This document shows positions 55,261 to 62,998 of a DNA stretch of 64,000 nucleotides, in pieces. The stretch spans positions 1 through 64,000 of the forward strand of contig CADEEA010000011.1 in the NCBI GenBank assembly GCA_902826245.1, written 5' to 3'. The position numbers and the translations under genes are program-made. The notes below the pieces were generated by a model. The model had not been told where the DNA came from, made no database searches, and saw nothing but the letters and a program-made list of their open reading frames with translations. Each line of letters starts with the position of its first letter. Positions within the stretch are counted from its first letter, which is position 1. The stretch comes from an uncultured Alphaproteobacteria bacterium. GTDB lineage: Bacteria > Pseudomonadota > Alphaproteobacteria > Caulobacterales > Aquidulcibacteraceae.

Positions 55261-55362
55261 CGTCATTCCGGGGTCGCCGAAGGCGGAACCCGGAACCCAG
55301 GGGCAACCAGTCCATCTGTCGTCCCTGGGTTCCGGATCGCGCTCCGCGCGTCCGGAATGACG
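55261..55362. repeat. interspersed palindromic repeat, family A, copy 3
   Basis: A 102-bp element starts CGTCATTCCGGGGTCGCCG and ends GTCCGGAATGACG. It lies between the two metH genes within the operon and is reversed relative to copy 1: its right half is the reverse complement of the copy 1 left half. Confidence 0.85.
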
Positions 55363-55388
55363 AAATTATTTTTTCGTACAAAACAATA

Positions 55389-56450
55389 TTACGCCACAGC
55401 ATTGAACGGTTCCAACCCCGCCAAACGCAAGCGCGGCTCAGGCTGCGCAAACGCCCGCGGCGTCACGCCCTCAACCGCACGCTTCATGTGCGCGACATGC
55501 TCGGGCGTCGTCCCACAACAGCCGCCAGCAATGTTGAGCAAGCCGGCCCGCGCCCATTCGGAATAGTGCGCTTCCATCGAGTGCGCGGTCTCGTCATAGC
55601 CGCCCATGGCGTTGGGCAGGCCGGCGTTCGGATACGCGCTCACGGCACACTCGGCCACGCGCGAAAGATCGGCCAGGAACGCGCGCATCTCCGCCGGCCC
55701 CAGCGCGCAATTCAGCCCCACTGCCCATGGCTTGGCGTGGCGCACCGAATTGTAGAACGCTTCCACGGTTTGCCCCGAAAGCGTGCGCCCGGAGCGATCG
55801 GTGATGGTGCCGGAAATCCACAAAGGCAGCTCAATTCCGGTTCGATCGAACGCCTCCCACGCGCCCCAGAGCGCGGACTTGGCGTTCAACGTGTCGGTTA
55901 TGGTCTCGATCAACAGCAAATCCGCGCCGCCTTCGATCAGGCCGAGCGCCTGCTCTTCGTAGTTCTTCGCCATCGCGTCGAAATCGACATCGCGGCGGCC
56001 CGGATTGCCGACATCCGGCGACATGGAGAGCAGTTTCGTCGTCGGCCCCATGGCGCCGGCGACGGCGCGCGCGCCGCCGTCTTTGGCCTCGAACCTGTCG
56101 GCGGATTCGCGGGCGATGCGCGCGGCCTCGACATTGATCTCGTACACCACATCCTCCAGCGCGTATTCTGCTTGGCTGATGGCGGTTGCGTTGAACGTGT
56201 TGGTGCTGATCATGTCGGCGCCGGCGGCGAGATAGCCTTCGTGCACTTGCACGATGATTTCCGGCCGGGTGAGCACAAGCAGATCGTTGTCGCCCTTGAG
56301 CGACATCGGGTGCTCGGCAAAACGCGTGCCGTGGAAATCATTGCTGGTGAGCCCAAAGACCTGCAGATAGGCGCCCATCGAACCATCCAGGATCAAGATG
56401 CGGCGCGCGAGTTCGGCGTTGAGTTTCTGGAGGCGTTGCGCGCGGTTCAT
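55389..56450 (-). CDS. metH: homocysteine S-methyltransferase domain of split methionine synthase (first half of MetH)
   Basis: A 353-residue protein equivalent to the N-terminal domain of E. coli Met[16 protein letters not shown] opens the barrel; the zinc cysteines are in VGLNCALGP and [12 protein letters not shown]. It binds and activates homocysteine and works with the separate cobalamin protein encoded downstream. It starts with an ATGA overlap of the metF stop. The 153-base gap to the second half holds one family A repeat. Confidence 0.94.
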   Translation of the reverse strand: MNRAQRLQKLNAELARRILILDGSMGAYLQVFGLTSNDFHGTRFAEHPMSLKGDNDLLVLTRPEIIVQVHEGYLAAGADMISTNTFNATAISQAEYALEDVVYEINVEAARIARESADRFEAKDGGARAVAGAMGPTTKLLSMSPDVGNPGRRDVDFDAMAKNYEEQALGLIEGGADLLLIETITDTLNAKSALWGAWEAFDRTGIELPLWISGTITDRSGRTLSGQTVEAFYNSVRHAKPWAVGLNCALGPAEMRAFLADLSRVAECAVSAYPNAGLPNAMGGYDETAHSMEAHYSEWARAGLLNIAGGCCGTTPEHVAHMKRAVEGVTPRAFAQPEPRLRLAGLEPFNAVA

Positions 56451-57358
56451 GGAGCGCACTCCTTCGCCACGCGCACGCCGACTATACGGCAAATCGCGAG
56501 CGTCAAATCGGAGCGATTGAGGGTGTAGAAGTGAAAATCCTCGACCCCCTCCGCCGCCAGCCGCGCGCAGAGTTCGGCCGTGGTCGCAGCCGCCACCAAG
56601 CGGCGAGTCTCAGGGTCGTCGTCCAGCCCGTCGAACAGAGTCGAAAGCCAATCCGGCACGCTTGCGCCGCTGGCCGCGGCCATCTTTTGCAGGCCCTTGA
56701 AATTCGTCACCGGCATGATGCCCGGCACGATCGGCGCATTGATTCCGGCCTTCGCGAGGCGATCGCGAAAGCGCAAAAACACATCGGCGTCGAAGAAGAA
56801 TTGCGACACACCCCGCGCGGCGCCGGCGGTGAGCTTGCGTTTGAAATTGTCGATCTCGACGTTCCAGTCGGGGCTGGCGGGGTGCTTCTCCGGATGCACA
56901 GCCACTGAAATTTCGAAATCCGCCACGCGTTTGGCGCCAGCGACGAGATCGGCTGCGCCGCGATAACCTTCTGGATGGGGCTCGAATGCAGCGCCCACGC
57001 CCCCTGGTGGATCGCCGCGCAGCGCCACGACGTGGCGTACCCCCGCCTCCCAATAGGCGCGCAACACGGCGTCGATCTCATCGCGGCTGGCGCCAACGCA
57101 AGTCAGGTGCGCGGCCGGCTTCATACTCGTTTCCGCGACGATGCGGGCCACCGTGCGGTGGGTGCGCTCGCGCGTCGATCCGCCGGCGCCGTAGGTCACA
57201 GAAACAAACGCCGGGGTGAGCCGTTCGAGCTTGCGGATCGCTTCCCAGAGTTGGACCTCCAGCGCCTCCGTCTTCGGCGGAAAGAACTCGAACGACACGC
57301 GCGGCGCGCCCAACCGTTCCGCAGCCTCGGCGATGAGGTTCTGCACCCGCTGGCTCAT
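56447..57358 (-). CDS. metF: methylenetetrahydrofolate reductase
   Basis: A 303-residue FAD-dependent TIM-barrel enzyme: VSFEFFPPKTEALEVQLWEAI, FVSVTYGAGGSTRERT, HLTCVGASRDEI, VALRGDPPGG and SQFFFDADVFLRF. It reduces methylene-THF to methyl-THF, the methyl donor for the MetH pair encoded next. The start overlaps the stop of the ArsR-methyltransferase gene and the stop overlaps the first metH gene, both by ATGA. Confidence 0.96.
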   Translation of the reverse strand: MSQRVQNLIAEAAERLGAPRVSFEFFPPKTEALEVQLWEAIRKLERLTPAFVSVTYGAGGSTRERTHRTVARIVAETSMKPAAHLTCVGASRDEIDAVLRAYWEAGVRHVVALRGDPPGGVGAAFEPHPEGYRGAADLVAGAKRVADFEISVAVHPEKHPASPDWNVEIDNFKRKLTAGAARGVSQFFFDADVFLRFRDRLAKAGINAPIVPGIMPVTNFKGLQKMAAASGASVPDWLSTLFDGLDDDPETRRLVAAATTAELCARLAAEGVEDFHFYTLNRSDLTLAICRIVGVRVAKECAP

Positions 57359-58344
57359 TGTTTGTCCCCGATCCATATCTTGACGGTCAGTGCGTTTTCC
57401 TTCTGCGCGGCAAGCGTCGTCGTCCGCACGCGGCCGACACCAGCGGCCTTGCACCAAACAGCAATTTCCCGGTCGGCGAAGCCAAGCCTGCGGTGCGCAT
57501 GCTGCTCGCGCAGGAATTCCAGTTGGTGCGGCGCGAAATCGACGATCAGCAGCATTCCCCCGCGCCGCAGCAGCCGCGCTGATTCAAATACCGCGCGCGC
57601 CGGATCGCCCAGAAAATGCAGCACTTGGTGGATCGTAGCCAAATCGAACGCGCCGGGTTCGAGCGGAGGAGCGTAAGCGTCGCCGAAACGCACCGCCGCG
57701 CGCGTCTTCAGATCGTCGAGCGCCGCACGCGCGATCGCCAGCATCTGACGCGAGGTGTCGAAGCCCTCCGCGCGGCCAACACGATCCGCGAAGAGTTGGA
57801 TCATGCGCCCCTGTCCGACCCCGATGTCGACCATCTGTTCGAACGGCCCCGGCCCCGCAGCCTTGAGGATAGCCGCGTCGATGTCGGCTTCCGGCAAATG
57901 CAACGCGCTTACGCGCTGCCAATCGGCGGCGTTGCATTCGAAATAGGCGCGTGCAGCCTCCTCGCGAGCCGCCCGGATCGCCTGCAACCGTTCGCTGTCG
58001 CGCGCCAATAAGGGATCGCCCGGATCGAGCATCGCCAACGCGCTTTGCGCAAAGCGGCGCTCGGGCGTGTCCGCGCCGGGGAGGCGGTAGAACACCCAGG
58101 CGCCCTCGGGCGCGCGCTCGACCAGACCGGAATCCGCCATCAATTTGAGGTGCCGGCTCACCCGAGGCTGGCTTTGCCCCAGCGCCTGCGCCAGCTCACC
58201 CACCGCCAGTTCGCCCTGCCCCAGCAACGCCAGCGCCCGCAGCCGTGTCTGCTCCCCCGCGGCGCGCAACGCGCCAACCACCCATTCCGCGTCCCGGCGC
58301 GAGGTTTGTTGGGTTGGAGATATCAACATATCTTTATATGACAT
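57355..58344 (-). CDS. ArsR-type regulator fused to SAM-dependent methyltransferase domain
   Basis: A 329-residue fusion. Residues about 20-100 are an ArsR winged helix (ALRAAGEQTRLRALALLGQGELAVGELAQALGQSQPRVSRHLKLMADSGLV). Residues about 150-300 are a class I methyltransferase fold (MVDIGVGQGRMIQLFADR, FDLATIHQVLHFLGDP). This fusion regularly precedes metF-metH in alphaproteobacteria and is thought to sense SAM or S-adenosylhomocysteine to control the operon. First gene of the operon; it overlaps metF by four bases. Confidence 0.93.
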   Translation of the reverse strand: MSYKDMLISPTQQTSRRDAEWVVGALRAAGEQTRLRALALLGQGELAVGELAQALGQSQPRVSRHLKLMADSGLVERAPEGAWVFYRLPGADTPERRFAQSALAMLDPGDPLLARDSERLQAIRAAREEAARAYFECNAADWQRVSALHLPEADIDAAILKAAGPGPFEQMVDIGVGQGRMIQLFADRVGRAEGFDTSRQMLAIARAALDDLKTRAAVRFGDAYAPPLEPGAFDLATIHQVLHFLGDPARAVFESARLLRRGGMLLIVDFAPHQLEFLREQHAHRRLGFADREIAVWCKAAGVGRVRTTTLAAQKENALTVKIWIGDKQ

Positions 58345-58376
58345 GGCGCCTGAGGGAAGGGAAGCCCGCTAACGTT

Positions 58377-58510
58377 GCAAGTTGGAGCGCGCCGCTCCGC
58401 GGCGCAGGGCGCTTATGCCTGCAAAACAAGGCGCGGTGCGCCGCGGAGCGGCGCGCTCCAACGCCCACAAATCGAGGACAGATTCACCTCTACCCCGCAC
58501 TAAGCGCTTG
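58377..58510. repeat. 134-bp direct repeat with long inverted repeat, family C, copy 1
   Basis: It contains a perfect 25-base inverted repeat (arms 58382-58406 and 58437-58461, beginning TTGGAGCGCGCCGC) and a conserved tail ending in CGCACTAAGCGCTTG. An almost identical copy follows at 58562-58695. It lies just upstream of the ArsR-methyltransferase gene. Confidence 0.9.
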
Positions 58511-58561
58511 CGTCATCGCATGCCGGCGGGGACGTCGCCGTTCCAAGGGCTGACAGCATTG

Positions 58562-58695
58562 GCAAGTTGGAGCGCGCCGCTCCGCGGCGCATGGCGTTTA
58601 TGCCTGCAAAACAAGGCGCGGTGCGCCGCGGAGCGCCGCGCTCCAACGCCCACAAATCGAGGATAGATTCACCTCTACCCCGCACTAAGCGCTTG
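58562..58695. repeat. 134-bp direct repeat with long inverted repeat, family C, copy 2
   Basis: It differs from copy 1 at only a few positions, including one in the right arm of the inverted repeat that leaves a single mismatch in the stem. The spacing between copies is 51 bp of unrelated sequence. Confidence 0.9.
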
Positions 58696-59192
58696 AAAAC
58701 ATAAACAAACACGGCCGCTTAACCGACGGAATTCGAATTGTTGTACAAAGGAGGCGTCCGCATACGGGAGATTTCGAAGAGCTCCGAAACTTTGAGATGT
58801 GCGTGACACGATCGGTACGGCGAGCGGCAAAGCGAAAGCGGAGCAACTCTGAAAATCTGGCTTCGGGGAGTGAAACCGAAGCGTCCGGCGCAACGGAGGC
58901 GTCGCGTACAACACCGGTGAAACGGGCATGGAGCTAAGCCCCAAGGCGCACCCTTCGGTTAAGGGTTCGCCGGAAGCGGACCGTCAGGAGGCGAGCCAGC
59001 CATCGTTGGCCTTGTACAACTCCTCGGCCCACACCGGGACAAACGATCGGAAACGGGGCGCGTTGAACGCGCATCGGCCGAAGCTCGAAAGAGCCAAGGC
59101 CGAACCCTAGAGACTACCTCGGCGCCGACAACGCGCCCCGTCTCCCGGAGGGGAGGAAGAGCAAACCCGGATCGCCGGAGGACATTACGCGC
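58696..59192. other. 497-bp gene-free stretch, possibly structured, unassigned
   Basis: No convincing coding frame is present; open frames at 58675-58944 (minus) and 58928-59110 (plus) give unrecognised low-quality translations. Several short stems are visible, for example GCTTCGG / CCGAAGC near 58860-58883, CCCTT / AAGGG near 58951-58965 and GCGCGT / ACGCGC near 59058-59073. The palindrome TTGTACAA occurs twice (about 58740 and 59011). It may hold a non-coding RNA or regulatory DNA, or be relic sequence. It is not RNase P RNA or tmRNA as far as I can tell. Confidence 0.4.
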
Positions 59193-60260
59193 CTAACCTC
59201 GCACCTCCACCCCAACAGCCTCGGCCACACTGTCGAAGCCATCCTCGGCCAGCAATCCGTCAAGCTCATCCAGAATGCGCGCCACGAGCCCAGGGCCGGC
59301 ATAGACCATCGCCGAATAGAGCTGGACCGCACTCGCGCCGGCTTTGATCTTTACGTACGCGCTCAAACCACTCTCGATTCCGCCGACACCGATTAGCGGC
59401 AAGCGCCCTTCCAGCGCTTGCGCAAACAAGCGCAGCGCGCGCGTCGAGATCTGAAACAGCGGCTGTCCGGACAATCCCCCTGCCTCCACGCGGCAATCGG
59501 ATGTCAAGTGCGGCGGGCGCTGCAACGTCGTGTTCGAGACGATCAAGGCATCGAGGCTGTAGCGCACGGCAAGCTCGGCGATGTCGGCCACCGCATTCTC
59601 ATCGAGATCGGGCGCGAGTTTGAGAAACAGCGGCCGCCTCCCGTGCACGGCCTGCAGCGCCGCGCGCGCCTCGTGCAAGCGCCCGAGCAGATCTTCGAGC
59701 GCGCCCTTGTCCTGAAGGCCCCGCAGGCCCGGCGTGTTCGGCGAGGAGATATTGGCGGTGACGTAGGCTGCATCGCGCCACACCCTGCCCATGCCGCGCA
59801 CATAATCGGCGGCGCGGTCGGCACTATCCTTGTTGGCGCCGACATTGGCGCCGACGATTCCCGGCCGATGCGCTCGTGCGGCGAGGCGATCGGCAAATGC
59901 ATCCAGCCCTTCATTGTTGAAACCGAGCCGGTTGACGATGGCGCGATCCTCGCTCAGCCGGAACAGGCGCGGGCGTTCGTTGCCCGATTGCGGCAGCGGC
60001 GTGACCGTGCCGCACTCGACGAAACCGAATCCCGCGCGAAGCAGCGCGTCGGGGGCTAAGCAATTCTTGTCGAACCCCGCCGCCATGCCGATTGGGTTGG
60101 GCAGCTGCAAGCCGCATAGCGTGGTGCGCAGGCGCGGAAACCTGTCGGCGCGCGCGCGCGGCCCGAAGCCGAAGCGCAAACCGGCGACCGCCGCATGGTG
60201 CGCGGTTTCGGGATCGACCAAGCGTAAGACGCCGGTCGCGGCATCGTGCAAGATACTCAC
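59193..60260 (-). CDS. pyrD: dihydroorotate dehydrogenase (quinone), class 2
   Basis: A 355-residue FMN enzyme: LPNPIGMAAGFDKN, VECGTVTPLPQSGNERPRLFRL, ANISSPNTPGLRGLQ with the catalytic serine, LKLAPDLDENAVADIA, IVSNTTLQRP and LIGVGGIESGLSAYVKIKAGASAVQLYSAMVY. Class 2 enzymes sit on the inner membrane and pass electrons to quinone, making orotate for pyrimidines. The start is probably GTG at 60260 (SILHDAATGVLRLVDPETAHH is the usual N-terminal helix); no strong ribosome site is visible. Confidence 0.95.
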   Translation of the reverse strand: MSILHDAATGVLRLVDPETAHHAAVAGLRFGFGPRARADRFPRLRTTLCGLQLPNPIGMAAGFDKNCLAPDALLRAGFGFVECGTVTPLPQSGNERPRLFRLSEDRAIVNRLGFNNEGLDAFADRLAARAHRPGIVGANVGANKDSADRAADYVRGMGRVWRDAAYVTANISSPNTPGLRGLQDKGALEDLLGRLHEARAALQAVHGRRPLFLKLAPDLDENAVADIAELAVRYSLDALIVSNTTLQRPPHLTSDCRVEAGGLSGQPLFQISTRALRLFAQALEGRLPLIGVGGIESGLSAYVKIKAGASAVQLYSAMVYAGPGLVARILDELDGLLAEDGFDSVAEAVGVEVRG

Positions 60261-60451
60261 TGTCCGCGTGTGCCGGATTCGGCGCGTCCACGCACTGGTT
60301 GGAATGTCTATTTCCAGGACTCGACAAAACAACGCCGTCAGGCGAGAAGCGAATTTTGCCTACTCCTGGTTGTTGTTTGCGCTAGATACAACTGGGAATA
60401 TCTTCCTAGTGATGGGTTGAAAGTCCTGTCACGTGGGCCTAGAAAGGGCTC

Positions 60452-61075
60452 ATGCAGCACTCCGAGATCTGGCGTGCGCTCGACGCATTGGCGTCGCGCA
60501 AGGGCTTGTCACCCTCGGCGCTCGCGCGCGCCGCCGGTCTCGATCCAACCACGTTCAACAAATCCAAGCGCCAGGCGCCGGACGGCAAGCCGCGCTGGCC
60601 CTCCACCGAAAGCGTCGCGCGTGCGCTCGATGCGGTGGAAACCAGTTGGGACGAATTCGCCGCCCTGCTCGCAGGCCGGCCGAACGGCGCGGGGCGCGCG
60701 ATCCCGATCGTCGGCATGGCGCGCGCGGGCGCGGACGGGTTTTTTGACGAACAGGGGTTTCCCGCGAGCGCGGAAGAAACCGTGCGCTTTCCCGACCTCG
60801 GCGAAGATCGCATCTACGCGCTCGAGATCGCCGGCGATTCGATGGAGCCGACCTATCGCGCCGGCGACATCGTCATCGTCCAGCCCAACGCCGACGTGCG
60901 TCGTGGCGATCGCGTCGTCGTGCGCACGCGCGCCGGCGAAGTGATGGCCAAGGTACTCGGGCGCAGGAACGAGCAGATGATCGAACTCATCTCGCTCAAC
61001 CCCGCCCACGCCACGCGCGAATTGCCGGCGGCGGAGATCGATTGGGTGGCGCGGATTTTGTGGGCGAGCCAGTAG
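60452..61075 (+). CDS. HTH/S24 peptidase (LexA/CI-like) transcriptional regulator
   Basis: A 207-residue repressor. Residues 1-70 are an XRE-like HTH (IWRALDALASRKGLSPSALARAAGLDPTTFNKSKR). Residues 80-207 are an S24 domain with GDSMEPTYRAGD (Ser130) and VRTRAGEVMAKVLGRR (Lys167), the catalytic dyad. An Ala92-Gly93 dipeptide could be the self-cleavage bond. Such proteins de-repress genes under DNA damage or other stress. Intergenic from pyrD, which is divergent. No prophage genes are nearby, so it is probably chromosomal. Confidence 0.9.
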   Translation: MQHSEIWRALDALASRKGLSPSALARAAGLDPTTFNKSKRQAPDGKPRWPSTESVARALDAVETSWDEFAALLAGRPNGAGRAIPIVGMARAGADGFFDEQGFPASAEETVRFPDLGEDRIYALEIAGDSMEPTYRAGDIVIVQPNADVRRGDRVVVRTRAGEVMAKVLGRRNEQMIELISLNPAHATRELPAAEIDWVARILWASQ

Positions 61076-61085
61076 GGTCAAACAA

Positions 61086-61177
61086 AAACAAGGGCCGGCT
61101 GGAAGCCGGCGCTCCGTCGGCGCACATTATTGCAAGACTGCTTAAACGGAGCGCCGGATTCCAGCCGGCTCTTGTTT
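61086..61177. repeat. long inverted repeat (possible terminator/REP), family D
   Basis: Arms of 32 bases (61086-61117 and 61146-61177) pair with two mismatches around a 28-base loop; the arms start AAACAAGGGCCGGCTGGAA. It begins ten bases after the S24 gene stop and may serve as its transcription terminator. Confidence 0.7.
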
Positions 61178-61287
61178 CATAGGCGTTGCAAACACTACAC
61201 ATCATCATGTCCTGCATCGGCGCGGAATACGTCGCCGCTGGGCGCAGCGTTGCGGATGCAGCCATTGGCGAGCACGACGGCGCTGCC

Positions 61288-61785
61288 TTAACCCCGCTCC
61301 GGCCGCCACGCCGCCAGCAAACGCGGGCCGCAGGCGCGCAGGATTTCGCCCCTCACTTCGAACGCAGCCCAGGCGGCGGTGGGAAAATCGCTTGCCACCA
61401 CACGTGCGAGCGTGGAGCCGTCATGGGCCTCGCGCACCAGCAGCGCGGCCAGATCGCCCATGCCGGGATTATGGCCGATGACGACGACGCATTCCCCCTC
61501 GCTCGCGACAAACGCGTCCCAGATGCCCTCGGGCGAAGCGAGATAGAGCGCGTTGTCGAAATCAATCTCGGCGCCGCATCGCTTGAGCGCATGTTCGGCG
61601 GTTTCGCGCGTGCGCTGCGCGGTGGAGACTAAAGCCAACGTCGGCTTGAGGCCCGCCGCCGCGATCGCTTCGCCAGCGGCCTCCGCGTCGCGCCTGCCGC
61701 GCCCGGTCAGCGCCCGCGCCTCGTCGCTCGGCGCTTCGTGGGCGCGGACGGCTTTGGCGTGGCGGAGCAGGATCAGCGTGCGCAT
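61288..61785 (-). CDS. SixA-like histidine phosphatase
   Basis: A 165-residue protein of the histidine phosphatase superfamily with LLRHAKAVR (RH motif), the TAQRTRETAEH segment and VIGHNPGMGDLA for the second catalytic histidine. SixA removes phosphate from phosphohistidine proteins such as PtsO or His-kinase HPt domains. Its sequence is intact, and it is monocistronic between the S24 gene and the TIR-cytochrome gene. Confidence 0.88.
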   Translation of the reverse strand: MRTLILLRHAKAVRAHEAPSDEARALTGRGRRDAEAAGEAIAAAGLKPTLALVSTAQRTRETAEHALKRCGAEIDFDNALYLASPEGIWDAFVASEGECVVVIGHNPGMGDLAALLVREAHDGSTLARVVASDFPTAAWAAFEVRGEILRACGPRLLAAWRPERG

Positions 61786-61908
61786 GGGCGCACAACATGC
61801 CCGCGCCCGAGCAAATTCGCAAAGCCCCCCGCGCCGGCCACCTAAGGCGGGGTTTCTTGCTCAAGCCCCTCTCGACCCCCGGGCAATGATTTGTGGGCGA
61901 GCCAGCAA

Positions 61909-62853
61909 TCATTGCGGATCAATTCCCCCATTGACCGACACCTGGCGCATGTAGGCGATCAAAGCGGCGCGATCGTCTGGCTCTGCTACGCCTGCAAACG
62001 ACATACTCGTTCCTTCAACAAGGTCCTCGGGGTGCTTCAGATAGCGATCAAGCGCCTCGTACGTCCAATCAACGTTGGCTGCAGCGTAGGCCCTGAGCGC
62101 TTGAGAATAGTTTGTGTACTCTGGCGCCGCGGCGATCCGGCCATCGAACGCTTGCTGCAGGCTAGGGCCAATGTGTTCAACGCCGTCTGCGATAAAAGAG
62201 TGGCAGGCGCGGCATACCTTGGCGACCTCCGCGCCGCGCCCGATGAGCTGCTGACCGCGCACGGGATCACGCAACGCCGCGCGCCAACTTTGGTAGGTCA
62301 TAGAAGAATTGATCGGCGTCGACGTCGTCGCCCGCGCAGCGTCTTGCTGGCGCAGAGTCGACACGCCCAACACCGCGACGGCTGCAGCGGCGGCTGCTAC
62401 GCCCCACAACCAGGCGCCCGACCGCACTCCGACGCGGCGCGGCGTGGGTGAAGGCGGTGCAGGCGCGTTCAGCTTACCCGCGACGCCAGCGACAATCTCG
62501 GCCACCCCCGCATGCGCCACGCCGGGACGGTAATTCCGTAAATCCGCAGTTTGCACGATGCCGTAGGGATATTTCAGTGCTACATCGTCGAGCCGCGCGG
62601 CGACCAGAATTTTGCGGTTGAAGCCGTCGACCGCCTCGGCCTGCACCCATTGGCTGGCATGGCTGGCCATGGTCCACAGAACCAGCACGCAGCGCGCGCT
62701 GGCTAATTCGCGTTGGATGGCTTCGTTGAAATGCTCACCGGCCACCAGCGAAGTGTCCCACCAGCAGGAAAAGCCGGCTGCGCTCAGGGCCCGATCCAAT
62801 GCTTCCGCAACAGGTCGGTTCTCGCGTTTGTAGGAGATAAAAACGTCGGCCAT
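61909..62853 (-). CDS. TIR domain - transmembrane - cytochrome c fusion protein
   Basis: A 314-residue protein with three parts. Residues 1-125 are a TIR domain (MADVFISYKRENRPVAE, WWDTSLVAGEHF, VLVLWTMASHASQWVQAEAV) with Glu73 in the position of the catalytic NADase glutamate. Residues about 148-167 form one transmembrane helix (AWLWGVAAAAAAVAVLGV). Residues 200-314 are a class I cytochrome c: CRACH haem site (Cys214, Cys217, His218), YLKHPEDLVEGTSMSF with Met284 as probable axial ligand, and an ALIAYMRQ end. The helix after basic residues puts the TIR inside and the haem outside. ATG 62853 was chosen by similarity to the other TIR protein; longer starts exist. Divergent from lysK. The architecture is unusual and its function unknown. 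Confidence 0.88.
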   Translation of the reverse strand: MADVFISYKRENRPVAEALDRALSAAGFSCWWDTSLVAGEHFNEAIQRELASARCVLVLWTMASHASQWVQAEAVDGFNRKILVAARLDDVALKYPYGIVQTADLRNYRPGVAHAGVAEIVAGVAGKLNAPAPPSPTPRRVGVRSGAWLWGVAAAAAAVAVLGVSTLRQQDAARATTSTPINSSMTYQSWRAALRDPVRGQQLIGRGAEVAKVCRACHSFIADGVEHIGPSLQQAFDGRIAAAPEYTNYSQALRAYAAANVDWTYEALDRYLKHPEDLVEGTSMSFAGVAEPDDRAALIAYMRQVSVNGGIDPQ

Positions 62854-62998
62854 GGCCCGCCCCGCGCATCCGCGCTCAGCCATTAGCACCCGCCGGCGCA
62901 CGCGTCAGGCCCCACGTCGCCCCGGCATCCAGACCATTAAGGGAGGATTTGGCAGGCCGAGCGCCGGCGGCTAATCAGACTCATGTCTGGATTCGCCA

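Noticed and set aside
54765-56528. 587-codon open frame on the plus strand
   Set aside because: Antisense to the two metH genes and crossing the repeat between them; no family resemblance.
58377-58695. CRISPR-like array
   Set aside because: Only two repeats of 134 bp with an internal long palindrome, no regular short repeat-spacer pattern and no cas genes.
58928-59110. 60-codon open frame in the gene-free stretch
   Set aside because: No family resemblance, no clear ribosome site, and overlap with an opposite frame of similar quality; described as unassigned sequence instead.
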